A stretch of 64,000 bases of DNA from contig NZ_JAJFZM010000001.1 of NCBI RefSeq assembly GCF_020733705.1, positions 2,666,001 through 2,730,000 of the forward strand, given 5' to 3'. Of this stretch, positions 26,862 through 35,999 are shown piece after piece. Positions within the stretch are counted from its first letter, which is position 1. The number at the start of each line of letters is the position of its first letter. The notes under the pieces are model-generated. The model saw only the letters and a program-made list of their open reading frames with translations, had not been told where the DNA came from and searched no databases. The DNA is from Nocardia australiensis (lineage in GTDB: Bacteria > Actinomycetota > Actinomycetes > Mycobacteriales > Mycobacteriaceae). The position numbers were made by a program, and so were the translations under genes.

Positions 26862-27532
26862 GGTACGAACGGTTCCGCTCCCATCAGGAAACCGGTGCCG
26901 CGAACGGTCTCGATCACCGGTGGTCCGCCGAGCTTGCGGCGCAGCTGCGCGATCACCGCGTCGACCACATTCGATGCGGGTTCGGCCATTTCATCCCAGC
27001 AGCATTCGATGAGTTCGGTGCGTGAGACCACGTGGCCTGCGCGGGTGGAGAGCAATTCGAGGACGGCGAATTCCTTGGGTGTGAGTGATCGCAGGATGCC
27101 GCCGCGCTGGACGCGTCGCCGCGGCAGGTCGATGTCGATGTCGCCGAGCACGATTCGTGCCGACACCGGATGTTCCCGGCGACGGCACAGGGCGCGGACG
27201 CGAGCGGCCAACTCGGACAACGCGAATGGCTTCACCAGGTAGTCGTCGGCCCCGTGTTCGAAGCCCGCGATGCGGTCGGCGAGACCATCCCGCGCGGTGA
27301 GCATCAACACCGGCACCCGCTGGCCCCCGGCCCGATGCGCCGCCACCAGCTGTAGCCCGTCGCCGTCGGGCATGCCGCGGTCGACGACCAGGCAATCGTA
27401 GATATTGACGGAGATCTTCAGATCCGCGTCCGCGAGCCGGTGCGCGAGGTCGACTGCGAATCCCGCCGCGCGCAGACCCGCCGCGACCTCATTGCCCAGC
27501 CCTTCATCGTCTTCGATCACCAGTACTCGCAC
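26858..27532 (-). CDS. OmpR-family response regulator
   Basis: A 224-residue regulator: receiver domain at about 1-115 with Asp51 in VVDRGMPDGDG, conserved Lys in DDYLVKPFALSEL, then a winged-helix DNA-binding domain (LTPKEFAVLELLSTRAGHVVSR to TVRGTGFLMG). The first gene of the pair, it is coupled to the kinase by a 4-bp overlap. It lies beside a small exported protein gene on the same strand that could be a target. Confidence 0.92.
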   Translation of the reverse strand: MRVLVIEDDEGLGNEVAAGLRAAGFAVDLAHRLADADLKISVNIYDCLVVDRGMPDGDGLQLVAAHRAGGQRVPVLMLTARDGLADRIAGFEHGADDYLVKPFALSELAARVRALCRRREHPVSARIVLGDIDIDLPRRRVQRGGILRSLTPKEFAVLELLSTRAGHVVSRTELIECCWDEMAEPASNVVDAVIAQLRRKLGGPPVIETVRGTGFLMGAEPFVP

Positions 27533-27622
27533 GGGTTTCGACGATAGAACACCGCCCGCAGAGTCCGCAGCGCCAGGACCGAGTGGCCGACCCCCCGTCG
27601 GCCACCCGGATCGTGCGGCCGA

Positions 27623-27844
27623 TCAGTAGGTGTGCAGGTCCCAGCCGTCAGCGACCTGGATGCATTCCCATTGCGTGCCACCGGTTCTCGGCGAATTCCC
27701 GTCGGCGGCGCACGCCTCGTAGCTGGCGTAGTTGCCGATGAATTCGGTGAGCATCGGGGCGGGTGCGGCGGCGGCGATGCCCACGCCTGCGGCGACCGTG
27801 CCGATGGCGAACACTCCGGCGGCGATTGCGGACTGGATCTTCAT
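27623..27844 (-). CDS. Small exported protein with a Cys pair
   Basis: A 73-residue protein with a clear signal peptide ([21 protein letters not shown], cleavage likely after IAAAA or nearby), leaving about 45 mature residues with two Cys (YEACAAD and QWECIQV) that could form one disulfide. The gene is preceded by GAGGAGT. It is not a known family that I recognise; similar tiny secreted proteins are common in nocardiae. It sits upstream of the two-component genes in the same direction. Confidence 0.65.
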   Translation of the reverse strand: MKIQSAIAAGVFAIGTVAAGVGIAAAAPAPMLTEFIGNYASYEACAADGNSPRTGGTQWECIQVADGWDLHTY

Positions 27845-28063
27845 GATTGGTACTCCTCTCGATGTGGCGCGGAACTTTCCGCGTCGAGAAGAAGGAAATC
27901 AATCCGTCCATGAGAATTTCGTGAAGATTCGGGCGGCACCCGCCGCGGCGGACCGGCGCCGCCATCGATCAGGCCGCCACTGAGGGGCGTAGGGTGCCGC
28001 AGTCGAGGTGGCTGACGCGCATCGGGGCCATTCCAGCGCGGTCACCTCGAATATGACGATTCA

Positions 28064-28249
28064 CTACAACCGGCTTGTCGGAGGTGTGACAGTGCGGGTG
28101 TTCGGTGTTGACGGGCTACCGGTCGGCGAATGCTGTTGCAGCAGTAAATAGGCGAACACGGCGGTCGCCGTCATGGCCAGCGCGGCGATGAGCAGGCGTG
28201 CGACGATCGCGCAACGGCGCTGCCAGCGCGTTGCTGCTGCTGCCGTCAT
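28064..28249 (-). CDS. Small single-span membrane protein
   Basis: A 61-residue frame with a short basic N-terminus, one hydrophobic span (IVARLLIAALAMTATAVFAYLLL) and a Ser/Thr/Pro-rich tail. The ribosome site GAGGGAAGG just before the ATG supports translation. No family recognised. It lies in the gap between nei and the small exported protein gene, all on the minus strand. Confidence 0.45.
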   Translation of the reverse strand: MTAAAATRWQRRCAIVARLLIAALAMTATAVFAYLLLQQHSPTGSPSTPNTRTVTPPTSRL

Positions 28250-28355
28250 ATGCCTTCCCTCGTCGCTCGGTTCGTGGCTGTCACAGTGATGTCGTCGATT
28301 CGGTGACGATCATTAGCAACTGAGAGGCAAATGGCACATTCGCAAGGTCGGGCGC

Positions 28356-29135
28356 TCAGCCCCCCGGGGGTGGTTGGCACCGCGGGCAGTAGTAGATGCC
28401 GCGTTCGCGCTGGGTGATTCGGTCGACGTACGCCGTTTCGCCGAGCAGGCCGGCCACGATCGGCGTACCGCAGCGTTGGCACGGTCGCCGGGTGCGGCCG
28501 TAGGCGAGGGGCCGCCACGGTGGTTCGGTGGCGGCCTTGGTGAGCACTCGATGCGATTCGTGCACCAAGGCGAGTAGATCGGGGACCTCGGCGACCGAGG
28601 TGGCCGGATGCACGCGGCGCAGAAAGCAGATCTCGCTGCGATAGATATTGCCGATGCCTGCCAGGTTTCGCTGATCGAGCAGCGCGAGCCCGATCGGTTG
28701 CGCGGAATGGGCGAGCAGCCGCCGAATCACCTCGCTGATGTCCCAGTTCGCGCCGAGTAGATCGGGACCGAGGTGCTCGGTCGCGATGTGCTCGTCCGCA
28801 CGTCGTAGCACCGCCACGGTGCCGAGCGAAAAGCCCACCGCCTCGGTATCGTCGGTGGCGAGTACCACGCGTGCGGCCACCCGAGGGCGCGTCCATCGCT
28901 CACCCGCGCAGTAGGTGCGCCACTCACCCTCCATTTTCAGATGGGTGTGCACGCTGACCTGCGGTGTTCGGATGAACAGGTGTTTGCCGTAGCTGCTGAC
29001 ACCCTCGATCCGTTGTCCGACCAGATCCACCGTGGCGTAGCGGGGCACTCGGAAATCGCTGCGCGTCAGCGTCTTTCCTTCCAGGGCCAGCCGTAGCCTG
29101 CTGGCCGTCAGGAACACCGTGTCGCCTTCAGGCAT
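28356..29135 (-). CDS. nei: Endonuclease VIII / formamidopyrimidine-DNA glycosylase family (Nei)
   Basis: A 259-residue base-excision repair glycosylase/AP lyase that removes oxidised bases. The N-terminal MPEGDT gives catalytic Pro2-Glu3. The helix-two-turn-helix motif DQRNLAGIGNIYRSEICF and a C-terminal zinc finger (CQRCG, then CPRCQ) are present. It follows lhr by 33 bp on the same strand, so a repair operon lhr-nei is likely. Confidence 0.93.
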   Translation of the reverse strand: MPEGDTVFLTASRLRLALEGKTLTRSDFRVPRYATVDLVGQRIEGVSSYGKHLFIRTPQVSVHTHLKMEGEWRTYCAGERWTRPRVAARVVLATDDTEAVGFSLGTVAVLRRADEHIATEHLGPDLLGANWDISEVIRRLLAHSAQPIGLALLDQRNLAGIGNIYRSEICFLRRVHPATSVAEVPDLLALVHESHRVLTKAATEPPWRPLAYGRTRRPCQRCGTPIVAGLLGETAYVDRITQRERGIYYCPRCQPPPGG

Positions 29136-29168
29136 GATGTGACTGTAGATCCGCAGCGGTGCGAGAGG

Positions 29169-32100
29169 TCACGGTTGCCTCCGCAGCCGGAGTCCACGCG
29201 GGGTGGCGGAGAAGCCCGCAGCGCCGAGAAAATCGGCAAAGGTATTGCCGTGCACGGACTCTCCATCGACCTTGTCGATTACCAGCGAGTCCACCTGGCG
29301 GTTGCGGACCAGATCGGCCAATGCGACGGCCGCCGCGCGACGGGCATCCGGGTCCTCGGTGAAGGTGAGCAGTGTCTTGCCGCCGCGTTCCAGGTAGAGG
29401 GTCAGTTCGCCGTCGATCAGCACGACGATCGCGCCCGCCTTGCGCCCCGGGCGATGCCCAGCACCCTCCAGCGAGCCCTTCGGCCACGGCAATGCCGCTC
29501 CGTATGGGTTCGCGGGATCGCTGGCCGCGAGTGCGAACGCGGCGGCGGTGCGTGCTCGGTCATCGACGGCGGGGGAGCGATCGGAATCGAAGGAGCGCAG
29601 CCGATCGACCACATCGGTGGTGGAGAACTGCGCGCCACCCAGCGAATCGATGAAATATCCACGACGACACCGGCCACGATCCTCGAACTCGGTGAGGACG
29701 CGATACATCAGTGCGAATCCGCCGGGCACGCCTTCGTTTTGGACCGAGCCACGGGTCAACACGCCATACCGCTCCAACAGCGCGTCCGCGGTGGCATGGG
29801 CCCGAACGGTGTTGTCCGATACCCGATCCGGAAGCACTGACCAGCGGCCGGTTACTGCGGGCGGACCGGACCGGGTCGGCATGCTCGGACGCGGGAGATA
29901 GGCGCGTCCTCGCGGTGCGCGTCGCGGGGTGCGATGCGCGGTTGCGGTCCGCGCGGTACCGGACAGTAGGGCGCGGACAGGCGCGAAGGTATCGCCGGAG
30001 ACCACACCCGCCCACACCAGATCCCACAGCGCGGACGAGACTTTCGCGTCGTCGAGTAATCCGGTCGCGTCGGAGAGCTGACGGAAGAAATACGCGCCGC
30101 CACCCTGCGATACCGGTGGCGGGCGGTATGGGGTGTGGCTGGGAGCGGCCGGTGGTGCGGCCGCGTCGTCCGGTGTCGAATCACCTTCCAACGAAACAAT
30201 ATTGGCGGCGTTGGATCGAAGTTGCGCGGGGGAGTCGTCTGCTTCGGGTGTCCACGCCGGAATCGAGGCGCCGAGGGCGGTGAGCAGGCGCAGATGTGGT
30301 TCGGACAGTTCGATCTCGTCCGACGGTGCCAGCGTGAACGGTGCCTGATCGGCAAGATGCAGGGCAATCCAGCCGTCCTTCGCGGTAATGGCGCCGTGAC
30401 CGGACCAGACCACTTCGCCGGTGGCCATGAGCTCGTCGAGCATGGCGGGGGCATAATCGCGCACGCGGGCGGGCAGGACCAGTGACTCCAACGCCGAGGC
30501 GGGGATAGGCACTCCCGCAAGCTGTTCCACGACGGTGGCGACACCGTCGACGCCGCGAAGCTCGCCGGTGCCGACATGCTGCCACACGGGCAGGAAGCGG
30601 CCGAACGCGGCGACGGCGACCGGCTCGACCTCATGGCGTGCCGCCGCGAGCGAGCGCCGCCGCAGGCGACGCAAAACCTGGGTGTCGCACCATTCGGAGC
30701 CCCTGGCGCCGGGTGTGAATTCGCCTTCGGCTAACCGCTTTTCGGCGATCAACCGATCCAGTGCGGTCGCGACAACGGCGGTGCCGAGGCCGAACCTGGC
30801 CGCGACCGCCTCGGTGCTGAACGGCGCGTGCGTACGGGCGTATCGCCCGACCAGATCCCCGAGTGGGTCGGTGACCGGCTCGATGAAGGCCGCGGGGACA
30901 CCGATCGGCAGTGGCACGCCGAGCGCGTCCCGTAGCCGTGACGCGTCTTCCACCGCCACCCACCAGGTGCGTCCCGCGAACGAAACCTCCAGTGCGCGTC
31001 GGGATTTCAGCAGATAGGCGAACCATTCGGCAGCCGATTGGGTATCGGCCGACACATCGGTGCCGACTTGCTTACTTCCGTCGATTGTCTGCTCGGGGTC
31101 GGGCTCGTCGTGGCTGGTTCGACGCGTACACCGCCGACCCGCCTCGTCGGCGGTGAGCGGTCCAAGCAGGCGCAACAGGTCGGCCAGACCTTCGGCGTCG
31201 CGAGCGTGGCGCTCGGGGGTCAGCCGCTGTAGCTCCAGCTCGGTCTGCTCGAGCACCGCCGCGTCCAACAGCTCGCGCAGCTCCACCCGCCCGAGTAGTT
31301 CGGCGAGCAGACTGGAATCCAATGACAGTGCGGCGGCGCGACGCTCGGCCAGCGGGCTGTCTCCGTCGTACATGAACTGCCCGATGTAATCGAAGAGCAG
31401 GGCGTTTGCGAACGGCGACGGCGTCGCGGTCTCCACCTCCACCAGGCGCAACTGACGCCGGGCCACCCGTGCGAGTAGGTCACGCAGCGACGGCAGATCG
31501 TAGACATCGCGCAGACATTCGCGCACCGTCTCCAGCAGAATCGGAAAGTCCGGAAACTTCCGCGCCACGTCCAGCAACTGTGCCGAGCGTTGCCGCTGCT
31601 GCCACAGCGGCGCTCGCTTGCCCGGGTCGCGACGCGGCAGCAACAGCGCGCGTGCGGCGCACTCTCGGAAGCGGGAGGCGAACAGGGCCGAACCGCCGAC
31701 CTGTTCAGTAACGATCTCGTCGATCTCATCCGGTTCGAAGACGAAAAGCTCCGCGCCGGGTGGGTCGTCGGTGGTATCGGGCAATCGCACCACGATGCCG
31801 TCATCGGAGGAGGTCGGCGCGGCATCGACACCGAACCGTTCGCGCAGTCTGGCGCCGATCGCCAGCGCCCATGGCGCGTGCACCGGCTGGCCGTAGGGCG
31901 AGTGCAGCACCAGCCGCCAGTCGCCGAGTTCATCGCGAAAGCGCTCCACGATCAACGTGCGATCGGTCGGCAACTGCCCGGTGGCGGTGCGCTGTTCATC
32001 GAGCAGCGCCACCAGGTTCGTGGTCGCGTTGTCATCCAGTCCGGCCGTCCGCGCGATCTTCGCGATGCCATCTGTCGGCGCACCATTGGCGGCCGCGTCG

Positions 32101-34049
32101 GGGTTCGTCGCGGAAGTCATTGGTGCAGTAGATTTTCGGGATTTTGCCCGAGTGCGCGGCGCGTCGGTTTCCGGACCGGTCGCACGTATCGGCGCGGTGG
32201 TTTCCTGTCCGGCTTCGCGGATGAATTCGCCCAGCGCCGCGCCGAGTTCGGCCGGACGACCCAACCCGTCACCGTGCCAGAACGGGAGTCGGCCGGGCTG
32301 CCCGAACGCGGGTGAGACCAGCACCCGGTCGAAGGTGATCTCCTCGATTCGCCAGCTGGTCGCGCCGAGGGCGAAGATATCGCCCACTCGGGACTCGTAG
32401 ACCATCTCCTCATCGAGTTCGCCTACCCGCGAGGCTTTTTCACCGACCATGTACACCGCGAACATACCGCGATCCGGGATGGCGCCGCCCGAGGTCACCG
32501 CCAGCCGCTGCGCACCGGGCCTGCCGATGAGGGTGCCGGCGTCGCGGTCCCATACCAAACGTGGCCGCAGCTCGGCGAATTCGTCGGAGGGGTAACGGCC
32601 CGACAGCAAATCCAGCACCGACTCATAGGCCGATCGCGGTAGCGACGCGTAACTGCCGGTGCCGCGCACTGTTTCGAACCACGCGTCGACGTCGATGGAC
32701 TCCAGCGCGCACGCGGCGACCGTCTGCTGCGCCAGAATGTCCAGCGGATGCGCGGGGATCTGGATGGCCTCGATCTGGCCGTTCGTCATGCGCTGCGAGG
32801 CGACCGCGCAATGGATGACATCGGTGCGATGCTTCGGGAACAGCACACCGCGTGAAATCTCACCCACCTGGTGCCCGGCTCGCCCGATCCGTTGCAGACC
32901 GCTGGCCACCGATGGCGGCGCCTCCACCTGCACCACCAAATCGACTGCGCCCATGTCGATTCCGAGCTCCAGGCTGCTTGTGGCCACTACACAGCGCAGC
33001 CGTCCGCTCTTGAGATCGTCCTCGATGAGTGCGCGCTGCTCCTTGCTCACCGAACCGTGGTGTGCCCGCGCGAGCAGCGGCCCGGCACCGTGAATGACCT
33101 CGGTCGAGGGGCCCAACTGTGCGGGCGGTTTGTGTTCGGTGTCGACCGGCTCACCGATCCGTGCGGCATACGTCTCGTTGAGCCGTGCGGTCAAACGCTC
33201 GGCCAGCCGGCGTGAGTTCGCGAACACGATCGACGAGTGGTGCTCGAGCACCAGATCCACGATCGCCTCGTCGACATGCGGCCATATCGAACCGGGTTGA
33301 TCCGAGTCGCCCGGTTCGGTCATATCCGGCACCGGCACCCGCACCGACAGGTCGAAGGTCTTCGGCGCGGGCGGGGACACAATGCTGATCGGCGCGTTAC
33401 CGACCAGAAAACGACCCACCTCCTCGGGAGGGCGCACCGTCGCCGAAAGCCCGATCCGTTGGGCGGGCCGCTCGGTCAGTAAATCCAACCGGGCCAGCGA
33501 CAGCGCCAGATGCGCGCCGCGCTTCCCACCCGCGATGGCGTGTACCTCGTCGACGATCACGGTTTTCACGCCACGCAACGTTTCCCGAGCCGCCGAAGTG
33601 AGGATGAGGAACAGCGATTCCGGTGTGGTGATCAGGATGTCCGGTGGTGTGCGCTGCATCGAACGCCGGTCCGCGGCACTGGTGTCACCCGAGCGCACGC
33701 CAACGGTGATCTCCGGCGGATCGAGATCCAGACGTTTGGCGGTCTGCGTGACGCCGACCAGCGGTGCCCGCAGATTCCGCTCGACGTCGACCGCCAGCGC
33801 CTTGAGCGGCGAAATATAGAGCACCGAGGTACCGCCGTGTCCCGGCTTCCCGGTCTCGGGTTTCGGCTGGTTCGCCAGCTGATCGATCGCCCACAGAAAC
33901 GCCGACAGCGTCTTGCCCGAACCGGTCGGCGCGACGACCAATGTGTGATCACCCGCCGCAATGGCCCGCCAGGCACCCAGTTGGGCGGTGGTTGGTGCCG
34001 GGAAGGCGCCGTCGAACCATTCCTGGGTCGCGGGGGAGAACTGGGCCAT
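29169..34049 (-). CDS. lhr: Lhr-type DNA helicase
   Basis: Large superfamily 2 helicase of 1626 residues, an ATP-dependent 3'-5' translocase that unwinds RNA-DNA hybrids in DNA repair. Walker A APTGSGKTLSAFLWAI, DEVH box VDEVHAIAGGKRG, motif III SATVRPPEEVG and motif VI QRIGRAGHQ form the N-terminal helicase. Winged-helix and Lhr-core parts follow (LLFDYIGQFMYDGDSPLAER), then the long Lhr C-terminal region. ATG 34049 was chosen because homology starts at MAQFSPATQEWF; the frame stays open to 34130. Confidence 0.95.
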   Translation of the reverse strand: MAQFSPATQEWFDGAFPAPTTAQLGAWRAIAAGDHTLVVAPTGSGKTLSAFLWAIDQLANQPKPETGKPGHGGTSVLYISPLKALAVDVERNLRAPLVGVTQTAKRLDLDPPEITVGVRSGDTSAADRRSMQRTPPDILITTPESLFLILTSAARETLRGVKTVIVDEVHAIAGGKRGAHLALSLARLDLLTERPAQRIGLSATVRPPEEVGRFLVGNAPISIVSPPAPKTFDLSVRVPVPDMTEPGDSDQPGSIWPHVDEAIVDLVLEHHSSIVFANSRRLAERLTARLNETYAARIGEPVDTEHKPPAQLGPSTEVIHGAGPLLARAHHGSVSKEQRALIEDDLKSGRLRCVVATSSLELGIDMGAVDLVVQVEAPPSVASGLQRIGRAGHQVGEISRGVLFPKHRTDVIHCAVASQRMTNGQIEAIQIPAHPLDILAQQTVAACALESIDVDAWFETVRGTGSYASLPRSAYESVLDLLSGRYPSDEFAELRPRLVWDRDAGTLIGRPGAQRLAVTSGGAIPDRGMFAVYMVGEKASRVGELDEEMVYESRVGDIFALGATSWRIEEITFDRVLVSPAFGQPGRLPFWHGDGLGRPAELGAALGEFIREAGQETTAPIRATGPETDAPRTRAKSRKSTAPMTSATNPDAAANGAPTDGIAKIARTAGLDDNATTNLVALLDEQRTATGQLPTDRTLIVERFRDELGDWRLVLHSPYGQPVHAPWALAIGARLRERFGVDAAPTSSDDGIVVRLPDTTDDPPGAELFVFEPDEIDEIVTEQVGGSALFASRFRECAARALLLPRRDPGKRAPLWQQRQRSAQLLDVARKFPDFPILLETVRECLRDVYDLPSLRDLLARVARRQLRLVEVETATPSPFANALLFDYIGQFMYDGDSPLAERRAAALSLDSSLLAELLGRVELRELLDAAVLEQTELELQRLTPERHARDAEGLADLLRLLGPLTADEAGRRCTRRTSHDEPDPEQTIDGSKQVGTDVSADTQSAAEWFAYLLKSRRALEVSFAGRTWWVAVEDASRLRDALGVPLPIGVPAAFIEPVTDPLGDLVGRYARTHAPFSTEAVAARFGLGTAVVATALDRLIAEKRLAEGEFTPGARGSEWCDTQVLRRLRRRSLAAARHEVEPVAVAAFGRFLPVWQHVGTGELRGVDGVATVVEQLAGVPIPASALESLVLPARVRDYAPAMLDELMATGEVVWSGHGAITAKDGWIALHLADQAPFTLAPSDEIELSEPHLRLLTALGASIPAWTPEADDSPAQLRSNAANIVSLEGDSTPDDAAAPPAAPSHTPYRPPPVSQGGGAYFFRQLSDATGLLDDAKVSSALWDLVWAGVVSGDTFAPVRALLSGTARTATAHRTPRRAPRGRAYLPRPSMPTRSGPPAVTGRWSVLPDRVSDNTVRAHATADALLERYGVLTRGSVQNEGVPGGFALMYRVLTEFEDRGRCRRGYFIDSLGGAQFSTTDVVDRLRSFDSDRSPAVDDRARTAAAFALAASDPANPYGAALPWPKGSLEGAGHRPGRKAGAIVVLIDGELTLYLERGGKTLLTFTEDPDARRAAAVALADLVRNRQVDSLVIDKVDGESVHGNTFADFLGAAGFSATPRGLRLRRQP

Positions 34050-34111
34050 GGGATCAGTTTGCACCTGGGGACCGACAAACCATTCGAATAACGGCCGCCA
34101 CTGCCGCGCCG

Positions 34112-34117
34112 TACGCT
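34112..34117 (+). promoter_or_regulatory. Probable -10 box (TACGCT) of the histidine-phosphatase-fold gene
   Basis: TACGCT ends 7 bases before GTG 34125, as in the other putative leaderless genes of the window. Confidence 0.45.
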
Positions 34118-34124
34118 TCCATCC

Positions 34125-34670
34125 GTGCAAAAGGTGCTAAGACTCGACCTGGTCAGCCACGGCATGACCGAGGCGATGCGAAAGGCACGATTTCCAGTCG
34201 ATGAGTCGCTGACCGAGGCGGGACGCCGGGCTATCGCCGCGTGCGGACCGCTGACCGCCGCCCGAGTCCTCACCGGTCCCGAACGCCGAGCGGTGGAAAC
34301 CGCCGCTCTGATGGGACTGCCCGGGGACGAGGACACACGGCTGCGCGATCTCGACGCGGGGGCGTGGCGTGGCGGGGAGTTGATGTCGGTGCCGCAGGAC
34401 GAGTTATACGCCTGGCTGACCAACCCGCAGTTCCGTGGTCATGGTGGCGAGTCCGTGGTGGACGTGGTCGAAAGGACCCGGTACTGGATGGCAGAGATCG
34501 CCTCGGAGGGCATGTCCACCATCGCGGTCACCCATCCCGCGGTAATACGCGCGGCGCTGCTGGTAACACTGGACGCGCCGCCGAAATCGTTCTGGCGGAT
34601 CGACATTCCGCCGGGCAGCGTCACGCGGCTGCACTATCGCGGTGAATGGACCTTGCACTTCACGGCGTAG
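34125..34670 (+). CDS. Histidine-phosphatase-fold protein with SHG in place of RHG
   Basis: A 181-residue protein of the phosphoglycerate-mutase-like fold. The N-terminal motif, normally RHG, is here LVSHGMT. The second Arg (TGPERRAVETA), the acidic residue in DLDAGAW and the second His (AVTHPAVIRAA) are present. Loss of the first Arg could reduce phosphatase activity, though this may be a subfamily trait. Divergent from lhr with 75 bp between starts; GTG start with no SD. Confidence 0.75.
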   Translation: MQKVLRLDLVSHGMTEAMRKARFPVDESLTEAGRRAIAACGPLTAARVLTGPERRAVETAALMGLPGDEDTRLRDLDAGAWRGGELMSVPQDELYAWLTNPQFRGHGGESVVDVVERTRYWMAEIASEGMSTIAVTHPAVIRAALLVTLDAPPKSFWRIDIPPGSVTRLHYRGEWTLHFTA

Positions 34671-34736
34671 TCGCACCGGCCGAGGAACAGGTTCGCTCGA
34701 TCACCGAATAGTCATCGGTATCAATGAGTGCGATGA

Positions 34737-34770
34737 AAATGGCTCCGGGAGAATTCTCCCGGAGCCATTT
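34737..34770. terminator. Perfect 34-bp palindrome between convergent genes
   Basis: Bases 34737-34770 are fully self-complementary (left arm AAATGGCTCCGGGAGAA). This gives a strong hairpin with A/T flanks on both sides, a good bidirectional intrinsic terminator for the genes ending at 34670 (plus) and 34786 (minus). Confidence 0.9.
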
Positions 34771-34785
34771 CTATGCTGCCAACCG

Positions 34786-35259
34786 TCAGGGCAGGACCTG
34801 CGGAACGACGTCGGGCGCAATGGTTCCCACGACGGCGCCGATAACCGCACCGAAGATGCCGCTGGTGATCGCACCGAGCGGCACCGTGATCGGAATAGCG
34901 ATCAGCCCGGCCAGGCCGGTGATTGCGCCGACGACCGCGCCGATGGCGCCGCCCGCCGCCGCGCCGTTCAGAACCGGGTCCGGGTACTGCGCGTTGGGGT
35001 TGGTGGCGATTTCCCCTGCCACCTGCGGTGTGGTAGTCGACGCGGCGACGAACTCGGGCTCGGCGGCAGCCGGTGCGACCGGCTCCGCCTCGGCAGGAGC
35101 AACCGGCGCGGCGACGGCCTGTGCGACGGCAACCGGCTGCGCTGCGGCCTGAGCGTCCGCGGACGCCGCCCCCGCTCCCATGAAAGTCGCCGCGACAGCC
35201 AGCGGCAGTGCTCCCACGACGAACTTACGACCTGCATTCATGACAGTCCGACGGACCAT
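34786..35259 (-). CDS. Exported protein with glycine-zipper-like hydrophobic C-terminus
   Basis: A 157-residue protein from ATG 35259, which has GGGAGGG upstream. The signal peptide is FVVGALPLAVAATFMGAGAASA. The mature part has an Ala/Pro/Val/Glu-rich linker, then from about residue 100 a Gly/Ala-rich hydrophobic tract with GGAIGAVVGAITGLAG and SGIFGAVIGAVVGT, which resemble glycine zippers in membrane-inserting or oligomerising proteins. No known family recognised. It could insert in the outer (mycolate) membrane, but that is inference. Confidence 0.6.
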   Translation of the reverse strand: MVRRTVMNAGRKFVVGALPLAVAATFMGAGAASADAQAAAQPVAVAQAVAAPVAPAEAEPVAPAAAEPEFVAASTTTPQVAGEIATNPNAQYPDPVLNGAAAGGAIGAVVGAITGLAGLIAIPITVPLGAITSGIFGAVIGAVVGTIAPDVVPQVLP

Positions 35260-35582
35260 AATTGGTTTTCCCTCCCGAGCCACGATCCCCCATGGCGAAT
35301 CTCCCCGAAGGGGAATCGTTGTCTACGAATATGATTCGAACGCAAATAGTATTATCCGACCGGACAGCGGAATGGCAAACGGTGTGTCGATCGTCACAAT
35401 TTTATTGGTAGCGTTGTGCGGCAACGCATCTGACGAGCGCGCGGGCTACCGGGATTCTCGGGCCGCTGTTTCGGCAATGAAAAACGGGCCCGGAACAAGA
35501 GGCGGGTTCACGTAGTAGTGCTCCTCGGGGTCAGTTGTCCACGTTCCGGATTCGCTGGTGTCCAGCGACGAGTGGTGAGTGG
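35260..35582. other. Gap without a gene, AT-richer than its surroundings
   Basis: About 320 bp. Its right part is close to the truncated SDR gene. The left part must carry the promoter of the exported protein gene (minus strand). AT-rich stretches near 35330-35360 and 35395-35410 stand out. I see no RNA gene or convincing small ORF. Confidence 0.5.
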
Positions 35583-35744
35583 TTAGGTGTGGGCGGCACC
35601 GTCGATGCGGATTTCGGTACCGCTGATGAAGCGGCCGTCGTCGGAGACGAGCATGGCGATGACACCGGCGACATTTTCGGGACCTGCCAACTCTTCCGGG
35701 TTGTCCTGCGGGACAACGGCGATCAGGCGGCCGAGAAACGACCA
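35583..35744 (-). pseudogene. C-terminal fragment of a short-chain dehydrogenase
   Basis: The last about 53 codons of an SDR protein: PENVAGVIAMLVSDDGRFISG followed by TEIRIDGAAHT, the classical SDR C-terminus. The Rossmann domain and the YxxxK active site are missing; upstream sequence changes abruptly at about 35745-35755 into a fragment on the other strand. Non-functional. Confidence 0.75.
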
Positions 35745-35750
35745 GTCGGG

Positions 35751-35936
35751 GTCCCCATCATCGCGGCCCGCACCGGCCGTTCCCTCAACGACTTGGACGT
35801 CGCTCTCGCCGCCGCCATGGCCAATACGGCCGTGCGTCTGGGCACCGAACGGTGGGCCGCCGAAGCGGGGCCCGACTCGGCCGCCGACGTCGTCGACACC
35901 TGCCTGGCCCGCCTCGCCGCACACACACTCCTGTAG
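35751..35936 (+). pseudogene. C-terminal fragment of a TetR-like regulator
   Basis: About 61 codons with the look of a TetR ligand-domain C-terminus (DLDVALAAAMANTAVRLGTE, then RWAAEAGPD) ending at a TAG. The N-terminal HTH is absent. The fragment abuts the SDR fragment head to head, as expected if a divergent SDR/TetR pair lost both 5' halves and the shared promoter in one deletion. Confidence 0.5.
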
Positions 35937-35999
35937 CCGATGGCATAACGACGCAACCACGCCCGAAACGCATGGCCGCCAATGATTCCCATTGCCCCA

